A DNA stretch of 64,000 nt, from assembly GCF_022664455.2 (NCBI RefSeq), contig NZ_JAKRKC020000002.1, forward strand, positions 930,001 to 994,000, given 5' to 3'. A program made the translations under genes and the position numbers. Under the pieces are notes generated by a model. It was not told the DNA's origin and ran no database searches. It saw nothing but the letters and a program-made list of their open reading frames with translations. The first letter of the stretch is position 1. The number at the start of each line of letters is the position of its first letter. The DNA is from Actinomadura luzonensis. Lineage in GTDB: Bacteria > Actinomycetota > Actinomycetes > Streptosporangiales > Streptosporangiaceae. Below, in pieces: positions 1 to 6,725 of this stretch.

Positions 1-258
1 GTCGTGGCGCACCAGGAGTCGGCCGACCTGGGAGCGAAGCGCCGCGCGCAGCAGGTGGGCTGGACCTGGACGCTGGTCCGCGAGCGGCTGCTCGCCGAGC
101 TGCGCGACGACCCCGGGGTGGCCGCGATCAGGGACGAGGTGGAGCACGAGATCCTGGCGGGGACGCTGACCCCGGCCCTCGCCGCTGATCGCCTGCTCTC
201 GGTTTTCACGCGCCCCTGTTCACGCCCCGCCGAAGGTGGCCCTGTCAACCCTGGGTGA
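1..258 (+). CDS. meaB: Methylmalonyl-CoA mutase-associated GTPase MeaB, C-terminal end (partial)
   Basis: Only the last 85 codons are present; the gene begins before the window. The reading frame runs from base 1 to the TGA at 256-258. The sequence (LGAKRRAQQVGWTWTLVRERLL, then a helix and LTPALAADRLL) matches the C-terminal dimerisation helices of ArgK/MeaB GTPases, which load and protect adenosylcobalamin-dependent methylmalonyl-CoA mutase. The GTPase motifs lie outside the window. The final residues (TRPCSRPAEGG) look like a non-conserved tail. The family call rests on a short segment, so it is good but not certain. Confidence 0.72.
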   Translation, partial: VVAHQESADLGAKRRAQQVGWTWTLVRERLLAELRDDPGVAAIRDEVEHEILAGTLTPALAADRLLSVFTRPCSRPAEGGPVNPG

Positions 259-320
259 AGGCTTCTTCCTCTCGGTGTGGGAGAACCGCCTCCGTACGCG
301 ATCTTCCGCTACGGCGGCCC

Positions 321-336
321 CGTGACCCATGTCACG
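321..336. promoter_or_regulatory. Inverted repeat upstream of position 367 gene
   Basis: CGTGAC and GTCACG arms flank a 4-base spacer, about 30 bases before the ATG at 367. It is a possible regulator site in the gap after meaB. No promoter hexamers are clear, and no regulator can be named. Confidence 0.3.
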
Positions 337-366
337 ATGTCGCGGCGTCGAAGGTGGGGGAGGCCC

Positions 367-909
367 ATGAGTGCGGAACCGCTGCTGCCGCGAGAGGTCG
401 CGGGAGCGCTGGAGGAGTACGGCCGGCTGCTGGGCGAGCACGGCATCACCTGGGGCGAGCCGGAGACCCCGTGCGTGAAGTTCTTCGCCCGCAGCCGGGT
501 CCTGCCGCCCGAGCTGGCCGACCGGTTCTGGCGGCTGGTCTTCGACGCGGTCGCCGCGGAGCGGCCGGGCGAGGCCACCGACCGGATCGGCGCCCGCCTC
601 GCCGAGACCGACTACGACATGGTGCTGCGCGACACCCTGGACGGCGAGCTGCCCGGCCACCTGGTCGCCCTCCGCCTCGGGCCGGACGGCCACCTGCTGG
701 AGGGCGCCCCCCGCACGGTCCTGCTGCCGCCGCGGGTGGCCCCGGCCGGCGCCGGGCGGGCCCGGACGGGCCGCCGCGCCGGCCGCGTCCGCTGGTGGCA
801 CTGCCCGGCGGCGCCGCCCCCGCGCCCACCGGGACAGCCGCCCCCGCGCCCACTGGGACAGCCGCCCCCGCCCCCGCCGCCACCGGGACGGCCGCGCTGC
901 GGGAGCTGA
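367..909 (+). CDS. N-terminal ORF of a broken metallohydrolase gene, or separate hypothetical protein
   Basis: The ATG at 367 follows a strong ribosome-binding site (GGGGGAGG). Codons up to about base 735 have the G/C-rich third positions of a real gene and give a soluble protein with no recognised domain. From about base 735 to the TGA at 907 the frame becomes Arg/Pro-rich and implausible. Over the 24-bp repeats at 822-893 another frame (that of the gene at 960) reads APAPTGTA and looks like coding sequence. The simplest reading is that this ORF is the N-terminus of the following CehA/McbA-like protein, split by an indel between about 735 and 821. It could instead be a separate 180-residue protein. 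Confidence 0.5.
   Translation: MSAEPLLPREVAGALEEYGRLLGEHGITWGEPETPCVKFFARSRVLPPELADRFWRLVFDAVAAERPGEATDRIGARLAETDYDMVLRDTLDGELPGHLVALRLGPDGHLLEGAPRTVLLPPRVAPAGAGRARTGRRAGRVRWWHCPAAPPPRPPGQPPPRPLGQPPPPPPPPGRPRCGS
822..893 (+). repeat. 24-bp tandem repeat at a frame break
   Basis: Two nearly identical 24-base units (822-845 and 846-869, one C/T difference) and a diverged third unit follow each other. In the frame of the downstream gene they encode APAPTGTA-type linker sequence. Confidence 0.8.
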
Positions 910-959
910 CCGGTCTCCTCGCCCCGGCCGCGCCGCTGCCCGGCCGCGGCGAGGAGCGG

Positions 960-2666
960 ATGTCGCTGCTCATCGACTCCGGCCGTGACGCGGACTGCCG
1001 GGTCGCCGTCGACGACACCGAGCGCGTGCTCGGCCCGTACGGCGCCTGGCTGGTCGAGGTGGACCACGACAGCATCGTCGTCGTGGACGGCGCCCGCGTC
1101 CGCCTGGACGCGCTCCTGCGCCCCACCGAGGCGGCCCGGCTGCGGCTGGTGGCGGGCATGCCGTGCCGGTGGAGCGTGACCGGCGAGGACGGCGCCGGCT
1201 GGTTCCCGCCCGACGTCCCGCACCGCCACGACTTCCACGGCCGCCCGTACTTCCACGGCGACGACCTGGTGGTCGACGTCCCCGCGCACCCGCTGACCGT
1301 CACCGTGACGCGCGGCATGGAGTACGGCGAGGCCGCCCTCGCGCTCACCCCCGTCCCCGGCGGCGAGCACCTGGTCGAGCTGACCCCGCGCCGCCTGTAC
1401 GACGCCGCCGTCCGCGGCTGGTACGGCGGCGACCTGCACGCCCACCTCAACCGGGCCGGCGACCTGGTGGGCGTGCCCGCCGACGCCGCCGCCGCGCAGC
1501 ACGGCGAGGACCTGCACGTGCTCAACCTGCTGGCCGGCAACGTGGCGGGCCGCCGGGTCTACGACCGCGAGGCCCTGGACCGCTGGACCGGCCGCGACCT
1601 GCCCTGGTCGGACGGCACGCACGTGGCCAGGATGGGCGTCGAGTACCGCAACGACCTGCTCGGCCACTTCTACGCCTTCGCCCCGCGCGCCGCCCCCGGC
1701 CGCTTCCACACCGGCTTCGCCGGCGACGACGACTGGCCGCCCAACGCCGACGGGCTGCGCGAGCTGCGCGGCCTCGGCGCGCTGGTCGGCTACAGCCACC
1801 CCTTCCATGCCGCCGCCCCTGACCCGGTGACCGACGGCGGCCCGCCGGCCGGCGTGCTGTCGCCGGTGCCGCGCGACTGCGCGGCCCGCGAGCTGGTCGC
1901 CGACGCCGCGCTCGGCCTCGTGGACAGCCTGGACGTGCTCACCCACGCCTCGATCCCGGCCACGGCCGCGGTCTACCGCAGGCTGGTCGGCGCGGGCAAC
2001 CGGCTGGCGGTGACCGCCGGCACGGACGCGGTCATCTCCTTCACCCGCTCCGGCAGCCGGTCGAACCCGCCCGGCTGGGCCCGCGTCTACGCCCAGGTCG
2101 AGGGCGAGCTGACGGCCAGGTCGTTCGCGGCGGCGGTGCGCGCGGGCCGCACGTTCGCGACCACGGGGCCGTGGCTGGAGCTCAGCGTGGACGGCCTCGG
2201 CCCCGGCGGCGTCGTGCGCGCCCGCCGGGGGGACACGATCAGCGTCACCGCCACCGCCGTCGGCCCCGAGGTCGCCGCCGTGCGCATCCGCACCGCGGAC
2301 GGGGTGCGGGCGGGCGCCGAGCGGCTGCCGTCCGGCGGCGGGCGGGCCGGGGCCGGCGACACGCTGACCGTGACGGCCGAGCTGCGCGTGGACGGGCCGA
2401 CGTACGTGCTGGCCGAGGTGTTGTGCGACCCGCACCCGCGCACCCTCACCACCACCGGCTACGCCCTGACCAGCCCCGTCCACGTCGAGGTGGACGGCCG
2501 CCGGGTGGCCAGGCCCGAGGACGTGCGCTGGTGCCTGGACTGGCTGGACCTGCTGGAACGGCTGATCAGGCAGCACGCCCGGCTGGCCGGGCCGTACCAG
2601 TTCGGCGACCACGTCTCGCTGCTGGAGCAGGCGCGGGGCGTCTACCGGGCCCGGCTGTCCTGCTGA
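960..2666 (+). CDS. CehA/McbA-family metallohydrolase (PHP-like domain)
   Basis: From the ATG at 960 (GAGGAG just before it, tight spacing) the ORF gives 568 residues. Its centre carries a GDLHAHLN metal-binding motif at about residues 157-164, followed by ALVGYSHP and an AGTDA segment, as in the CehA/McbA branch of PHP-like phosphoesterases and carbamate hydrolases. A C-terminal beta-rich part (GDTISVTATAVGPEVAAVRIRTADG) resembles the Ig-like region of this family. There is no signal peptide at this start. Coding quality continues upstream of 960 in the same frame to about 800, so the true N-terminus probably lies further up and is separated by a frame break from the ORF at 367. The substrate cannot be predicted. 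Confidence 0.75.
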   Translation: MSLLIDSGRDADCRVAVDDTERVLGPYGAWLVEVDHDSIVVVDGARVRLDALLRPTEAARLRLVAGMPCRWSVTGEDGAGWFPPDVPHRHDFHGRPYFHGDDLVVDVPAHPLTVTVTRGMEYGEAALALTPVPGGEHLVELTPRRLYDAAVRGWYGGDLHAHLNRAGDLVGVPADAAAAQHGEDLHVLNLLAGNVAGRRVYDREALDRWTGRDLPWSDGTHVARMGVEYRNDLLGHFYAFAPRAAPGRFHTGFAGDDDWPPNADGLRELRGLGALVGYSHPFHAAAPDPVTDGGPPAGVLSPVPRDCAARELVADAALGLVDSLDVLTHASIPATAAVYRRLVGAGNRLAVTAGTDAVISFTRSGSRSNPPGWARVYAQVEGELTARSFAAAVRAGRTFATTGPWLELSVDGLGPGGVVRARRGDTISVTATAVGPEVAAVRIRTADGVRAGAERLPSGGGRAGAGDTLTVTAELRVDGPTYVLAEVLCDPHPRTLTTTGYALTSPVHVEVDGRRVARPEDVRWCLDWLDLLERLIRQHARLAGPYQFGDHVSLLEQARGVYRARLSC

Positions 2667-2703
2667 GTGGCCTCGCCCGCGCGCACCTCCTGGCCGAGTG
2701 TGC

Positions 2704-2716
2704 TAGATTTTGGCCA
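2704..2716 (+). promoter_or_regulatory. Leaderless-type -10 element of the TetR gene
   Basis: TAGATT (2704-2709) lies six bases before the ATG at 2716, with no ribosome-binding site in between. This is the usual arrangement of leaderless actinobacterial genes. The -35 region is weak. Confidence 0.55.
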
Positions 2717-3336
2717 TGCGGTCAGAAATTGGGCCCGACGGCCAGAAGTCGCGATCGTTCATCGAGGACGCCCGTCGCGCCCAGATCGTGGCCGCCGCCG
2801 TCGAGGTGATCGCCGAGGTCGGCTTCGCGCAGGCCTCGCTGGCCCGCATCGCCAAGCGGGCCGGCATCAGCAAGGGCCTGATCTCCTACCACTTCGCCGG
2901 CAAGGACGAGCTGATGGTCGAGGTGGTGGAGCGCACCTACGGCGCCATCGTCGAGCGCGTCGTCGCCGACATGCAGGGCGTCGAGTCGGCCAGGCAGCTC
3001 CTGCGGACCCAGGTCATGTCCGTCGCCGGCTACATGCGCGGCCATCGCAGCGAGCTCAAGGCGCTCGGCGAGATCTTCGGCAACCTGCGCGACGCCGACG
3101 GCGGCCTCCACTACGGCATCAAGAGCAACGAGGAGATCTACCGCGCGCTGGAGCAGATCTACCGCTTCGGCCAGTCCACCGGCGAGTTCCGCGAGTTCGA
3201 CGTCCGGGTCATGGCCGTCACGCACTCCGCCTCGGTGGACGCGATGTTCGGCTACTGGGCCGCCAACCCCGACCACGACCTGGAGGCGCACGCGCGCCAC
3301 CTGGCCGACCTTCTCGAAAGGGCGTGTGTCACATGA
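2716..3336 (+). CDS. TetR-family transcriptional regulator
   Basis: This 206-residue protein has a classic N-terminal TetR helix-turn-helix at about residues 20-65 (IVAAAVEVIAEVGF, then IAKRAGISKGLISYHFAGKDEL) and a helical ligand-binding C-terminal domain. I prefer the ATG at 2716 to the TTG two codons earlier because the -10 element TAGATT makes 2716 the likely transcription start. The stop overlaps the next start as ATGA (3333-3336), so it is translationally coupled to the membrane acyltransferase, which it may control together with itself. The ligand is unknown. Confidence 0.9.
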   Translation: MRSEIGPDGQKSRSFIEDARRAQIVAAAVEVIAEVGFAQASLARIAKRAGISKGLISYHFAGKDELMVEVVERTYGAIVERVVADMQGVESARQLLRTQVMSVAGYMRGHRSELKALGEIFGNLRDADGGLHYGIKSNEEIYRALEQIYRFGQSTGEFREFDVRVMAVTHSASVDAMFGYWAANPDHDLEAHARHLADLLERACVT

Positions 3337-4421
3337 AGACAGAGGCCGCCGGCCTCCCCGTCGTCACCACCCGCATCGCCGCGATCGACAACCTGCGCGT
3401 CGTGCTCACCGCGCTGGTCGTCGCCCACCACGCCGCCGTCACCTACTCCCACATCCCGCTCTGGTACTACAACGAGCCGGCCAAGGACCCCTCCGCCGTC
3501 GGGCTCGACATCCTCATCACCGTCAACCAGGCGTTCTTCATGGGGTTCTTCTTCCTCATCTCGGGCTTCTTCACCCCAGGCTCCTACGACCGCAAGGGCG
3601 CGGGCCCGTTCCTGCGCGACCGGCTGATCCGGCTCGGCATCCCCCTGCTGGCCTACCTCCTGCTGCTGCGCCCGCTGGTCGAGCTCGGCATCTACGCCGA
3701 GCACCGCGACGTGCCGTACTGGCGGTTCTACCTCGCCACCTGGGACCCGGGGCCGATGTGGTTCGTCGAGGTGCTGATCGTCCTCGCGCTGGCGTACGCG
3801 GGATGGCGGGCGCTGCGGGCGCCGCTCGCCGCCCGCCCGGCCCCGCTGCGCCTCTGGCAGGTCGCGCTGTTCACGCTGGGGCTGGCCGTCGTCTGGTCCC
3901 TGTGGCGGATCGCGGTGCCGACCGGCACGTACGTGCCGGTGCTCGGCCTGCCGACGCCCGACTTCCTGCCGCAGTACGCGGCCATGTTCGTGCTCGGCTG
4001 CGTCGCCTGGCGGCGCGGCTGGTTCGAGACGCTGCCGAGGCGGGCGATCCCGGTCGCGTTCACCGCGGCCGGGGTCGCCACGCTCGCGCTGCTGCCGCTG
4101 GTGACCGGCGGCGGGCCGCTCGCCCAGCCGGCGCTCAGCCTGTGGCACGCCGTCTTCTCCGTCAGCGTGATCATCGGGCTCACGGTGTGGTTCAGGGAGC
4201 GGTGGAACCGGCAGGGGCCGCGCGGCCGGTTCCTGTCCCGCAACGCCTACACCGTCTACATCACCCACCCGCTCGTGCTCGTCGCCCTCGGCTGGGCGCT
4301 GCGCGGGCTGGCCGCGCCCGCCGCGGTCAAGTTCGCGGTCATGCTGGTGCTCGCGCTGCCCCTGTGCTGGGGGCTGGCCGCCCTCGTCCGGCGGCTGCCG
4401 GGCGCCGGGCGGGTGCTGTGA
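3333..4421 (+). CDS. Acyltransferase-3 family integral membrane protein
   Basis: This 362-residue protein has about ten hydrophobic segments and the acyltransferase-3 (OafA/MdoC-like) pattern. It opens with RIAAIDNLRVVLTALVVAHHA, with a conserved His in the first membrane helix, has FLISGFF in the second helix and a late YTVYITHPLVLV segment. Such enzymes move acyl groups from CoA donors onto extracytoplasmic sugars, lipids or peptidoglycan. The ATG overlaps the TetR stop codon. The gene converges on the acyl-CoA ligase at 4426 with only four bases between stops, too little for a separate terminator. The acceptor is unknown. Confidence 0.85.
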   Translation: MKTEAAGLPVVTTRIAAIDNLRVVLTALVVAHHAAVTYSHIPLWYYNEPAKDPSAVGLDILITVNQAFFMGFFFLISGFFTPGSYDRKGAGPFLRDRLIRLGIPLLAYLLLLRPLVELGIYAEHRDVPYWRFYLATWDPGPMWFVEVLIVLALAYAGWRALRAPLAARPAPLRLWQVALFTLGLAVVWSLWRIAVPTGTYVPVLGLPTPDFLPQYAAMFVLGCVAWRRGWFETLPRRAIPVAFTAAGVATLALLPLVTGGGPLAQPALSLWHAVFSVSVIIGLTVWFRERWNRQGPRGRFLSRNAYTVYITHPLVLVALGWALRGLAAPAAVKFAVMLVLALPLCWGLAALVRRLPGAGRVL

Positions 4422-4425
4422 GCGC

Positions 4426-6183
4426 TCAGCCGTCGTAGAAGGAGTCGAGGGTGCCGCCGTGGCGCTCCTCGACGACCTTGCGGCGGATCTTGAGGCTGGC
4501 CGTCAGCTCGCCCGTCTCCACGGCGAAGTCCTCGGCCAGGATCGCGAACTTCTTGACCGTCGCGTAGCTGGCCTCGTCGGCGTTGACCTGGTCGATCGCC
4601 TTCTGGATCTCCTCGCGCATGCGCGGATGGCCGCGCAGCGCGTGGGGGTCGGCGGGCAGCGACTCGGCCTGCGCCCACGGCCCGGCCACCTCCATGTCGA
4701 GCGTCACCAGGGCGGTGACGAAGTTGCGCCGGTCGCCGTGCACGAACACGTGCGACACGTACGGGCAGGCCGCCTTGATCCGGCCCTCCAGGTAGGTCGG
4801 CGCGACGTACTTGCCGCCGGAGGTCTTGATCAGCTCCTTCTTGCGGTCGGTGATGCGCAGCCGGCCGGCCTCGTCCAGCTCGCCGATGTCGCCGGTGTGC
4901 AGCCAGCCGTCCTCCAGCGCCGCCGCCGTCTCCTCGGGCAGGCCGTGGTAGCCGCGCATGACGCCGCGTCCGCCGATGAGGATCTCGCCGTCGTCCGCGA
5001 TGCGCACCTCGGTGCCGGGCAGCGGCGGGCCGACCGTGCCGAAGCGCACCGACCCGGGACGGTTGAGGAAGCTGCCCGCCGACGACTCGGTCAGCCCGTA
5101 GCCCTCGAGGATCGTCAGGCCGGCCGCGTCGAAGAACTCGGCGATCTCGGTGTTGAGCGGGGCCGCGCCCGAGATGAAGTACCGCACGCGACCGCCGAAG
5201 CGCTCCCTGAGCTTGGCGAAGACCAGGCGGTCGGCCAGGGCGTACTCGGCCCGGGTGGTGGCCGGCAGGCGGACGCCGCGCTGCCGGGCCCGGCTCACCC
5301 TGATGCCGGTCGCCCGCGCCCAGGAGAAGATCCGCGCCTTGACGCCGCCCTCGCGCCGCACGGTGGCGACCACGGTGTTGTGGATCTTCTCGAAGATGCG
5401 CGGCGCGGCGGCCATGATGGTGGGCCGCACCGCGCCCAGGTTCTCGGCGATCCTGTCGAGCCGGCCGTCGATCGCCGTCGCCACGCCGATGTCGATCATC
5501 ACGACCTCCAGCAGCTTGCCGAACGAGTGCGACAGCGGCAGCCACAGGAAGTGCAGGTCGGCGGGGGAGAGGAGGTCGATGCGGCGCACCGCGCCGGCGG
5601 CGTACAGCCAGTTGTCGTGGGTCAGCTCCACGCCCTTGGGGCGGCCCGTGGTGCCGGAGGTGTAGATGAGGGTGGCCAGGTCGTCCTGGCCGATGGCGTC
5701 GACCATGGCGTCGTAGTCGCCCTCGGCGGCCGTCACCGCGTCGAGCCGCATCACCCAGCCGTCGTCGCTGGGTGAGCCGTCCACCACGATCACCTGCGTG
5801 ACGTCCGGCAGCTCCTTCTGGACCGAGCGCAGCTTGGCCACCTGGTCGTCGTCCTCGGCCACGACGATCGTGCTGCCGGAGTCGGTGATGACGAAGGCCG
5901 CCTCGGCCGCCGTGTTGGACGGGTAGATGGTGGTCGTGGCCGCGCCGGTGGCCAGCACGGCGAGGTCGGTGAGGATCCACTCCAGCCGCGTGGAGCACAG
6001 GATCGACACCCGGCTGCCCGGCCCGGCCCCCAGCGCCGCGAGGCCGAGGGCCAGCTCGCGGACCCGCTCGCCCACCTCCCGCCAGGTCAGCGACCGCCAG
6101 CCGTCGCCGGCGGGCACGCGGTAGGCCTCCGCGTCGGGGGTGGCCGTGATCCGGTCGCGTAACAAGGCGGGAATGCTCGACAT
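4426..6183 (-). CDS. Long-chain fatty-acid-CoA ligase (AMP-forming, FadD15-like)
   Basis: This 585-residue ANL-superfamily enzyme has the P-loop LIYTSGTTGRPKG, the GYGLTES motif, HTGDIG and the linker LRITDRKKELIKTSGGKYVAP, matching bacterial long-chain acyl-CoA synthetases that make acyl-CoA through an acyl-AMP intermediate. The ATG at 6183 has an excellent AGGAGG ribosome-binding site, which rules out longer N-terminal extensions. Codon 8 is TTA, a rare leucine codon in this genome type. The gene stands alone and converges on the acyltransferase-3 gene. It is likely cytoplasmic or membrane-associated and involved in fatty-acid activation. Confidence 0.92.
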   Translation of the reverse strand: MSSIPALLRDRITATPDAEAYRVPAGDGWRSLTWREVGERVRELALGLAALGAGPGSRVSILCSTRLEWILTDLAVLATGAATTTIYPSNTAAEAAFVITDSGSTIVVAEDDDQVAKLRSVQKELPDVTQVIVVDGSPSDDGWVMRLDAVTAAEGDYDAMVDAIGQDDLATLIYTSGTTGRPKGVELTHDNWLYAAGAVRRIDLLSPADLHFLWLPLSHSFGKLLEVVMIDIGVATAIDGRLDRIAENLGAVRPTIMAAAPRIFEKIHNTVVATVRREGGVKARIFSWARATGIRVSRARQRGVRLPATTRAEYALADRLVFAKLRERFGGRVRYFISGAAPLNTEIAEFFDAAGLTILEGYGLTESSAGSFLNRPGSVRFGTVGPPLPGTEVRIADDGEILIGGRGVMRGYHGLPEETAAALEDGWLHTGDIGELDEAGRLRITDRKKELIKTSGGKYVAPTYLEGRIKAACPYVSHVFVHGDRRNFVTALVTLDMEVAGPWAQAESLPADPHALRGHPRMREEIQKAIDQVNADEASYATVKKFAILAEDFAVETGELTASLKIRRKVVEERHGGTLDSFYDG

Positions 6184-6233
6184 GCCTGACCTCCTGGGAC
6201 GGTGTTGTGCCGACTCTAGGACGGGCGCCGCGC

Positions 6234-6398
6234 TCAGTCGACGGCCCGGCGGCGGGGCTGGACGGTGGTGACCGTTCCCGGGGTGCGCACCTCCCATGCG
6301 CCGCAGGCGCAGCGCAGGTAGGAGATGAGCCCTTCCGAGGTGCGGTGGGAGGAGACGATGGTCAGGGCCAGGGGGTCGTGCAGGTGTCTCGGGTGCAT
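6234..6398 (-). CDS. Conserved small protein with CAC motif
   Basis: The 54-residue product starts MHPRHLHDPLALTIVSSHRTSEGLISYLRC and continues with a CAC pair and a basic tail. The spread of His and Cys residues suggests metal binding. It resembles short proteins seen in many actinomycetes, but I know no function for it. The ATG at 6398 has a modest purine-rich site upstream; a GTG at 6437 would add 13 residues and run through an inverted repeat, so the shorter form is preferred. It lies 50 bases before the acyl-CoA ligase on the same strand and may be co-transcribed with it. Confidence 0.6.
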   Translation of the reverse strand: MHPRHLHDPLALTIVSSHRTSEGLISYLRCACGAWEVRTPGTVTTVQPRRRAVD

Positions 6399-6410
6399 GA
6401 TTCCAACCTG

Positions 6411-6443
6411 CTGTAAGGACCTTGTGCAGTACAACACTTACAG
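6411..6443. promoter_or_regulatory. Nested inverted repeat (operator candidate)
   Basis: Perfect 7-base arms CTGTAAG (6411-6417) and CTTACAG (6437-6443) enclose a second inverted pair TTGT (6422) and ACAA (6431). The element lies just upstream of the small leftward gene and close to the -35 of the ABC-F promoter, so a bound protein could affect both. No regulator is adjacent. Confidence 0.45.
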
Positions 6444-6458
6444 GCTGGCCGAATCGGG

Positions 6459-6488
6459 TTGCCGGACGAGCCGGTGATCGCCTAACCT
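6459..6488 (+). promoter_or_regulatory. Promoter of the ABC-F gene
   Basis: TTGCCG (6459-6464) and TAACCT (6483-6488) are separated by 18 bases. This places the transcript start near 6494, about 230 bases before the ABC-F start codon. Confidence 0.5.
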
Positions 6489-6525
6489 GAGGAGGTCTTA
6501 TCGCCGACCCACGGGGGCAGCCGAC

Positions 6526-6537
6526 GTGAGGATCTGA
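6526..6537 (+). other. Three-codon mini-ORF (Met-Arg-Ile-stop) in the ABC-F leader
   Basis: GTG AGG ATC TGA lies about 30 bases downstream of the predicted transcript start and follows a G-rich stretch (GGGGGCAG). Minimal Met-Arg-X leader ORFs are known as ribosome-stalling attenuators upstream of resistance genes. Here the identification rests on position and sequence only, and such short ORFs also occur by chance. Confidence 0.35.
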
Positions 6538-6725
6538 GGCCGCGGGCACCGCGCCGTTCCGCCCTTCCACGGGCTTGCCGTGCGCACACCTGGACTTCAG
6601 CGACCTCCGGCGATCTCCTCGCCCCTCTGCCGTGGGCTCCGGCCCGCGCCTCCACGTGTCGCGCGCGTTCGCGGTGATTCCCGCCACGTCACGAAATGTC
6701 GACTTTTGTGATGGGGAGCCGCCTC

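Larger units (their letters stand above)
6399..6725. other. Intergenic leader region upstream of the ABC-F gene
   Basis: This 327-base gap holds the nested inverted repeat at 6411-6443, a good promoter for the rightward gene (-35 TTGCCG at 6459, -10 TAACCT at 6483) and then about 230 bases of untranslated leader with several GC-rich stem possibilities. A GTG AGG ATC TGA mini-ORF sits at 6526-6537. I see no larger gene in it. Confidence 0.6.

Noticed and set aside
6696..6725. Upstream ATG for the ABC-F gene adding ten residues
   Set aside because: No ribosome-binding site precedes it, while the ATG at 6726 has GGGGAG at normal spacing and begins with the typical ABC-F N-terminus.
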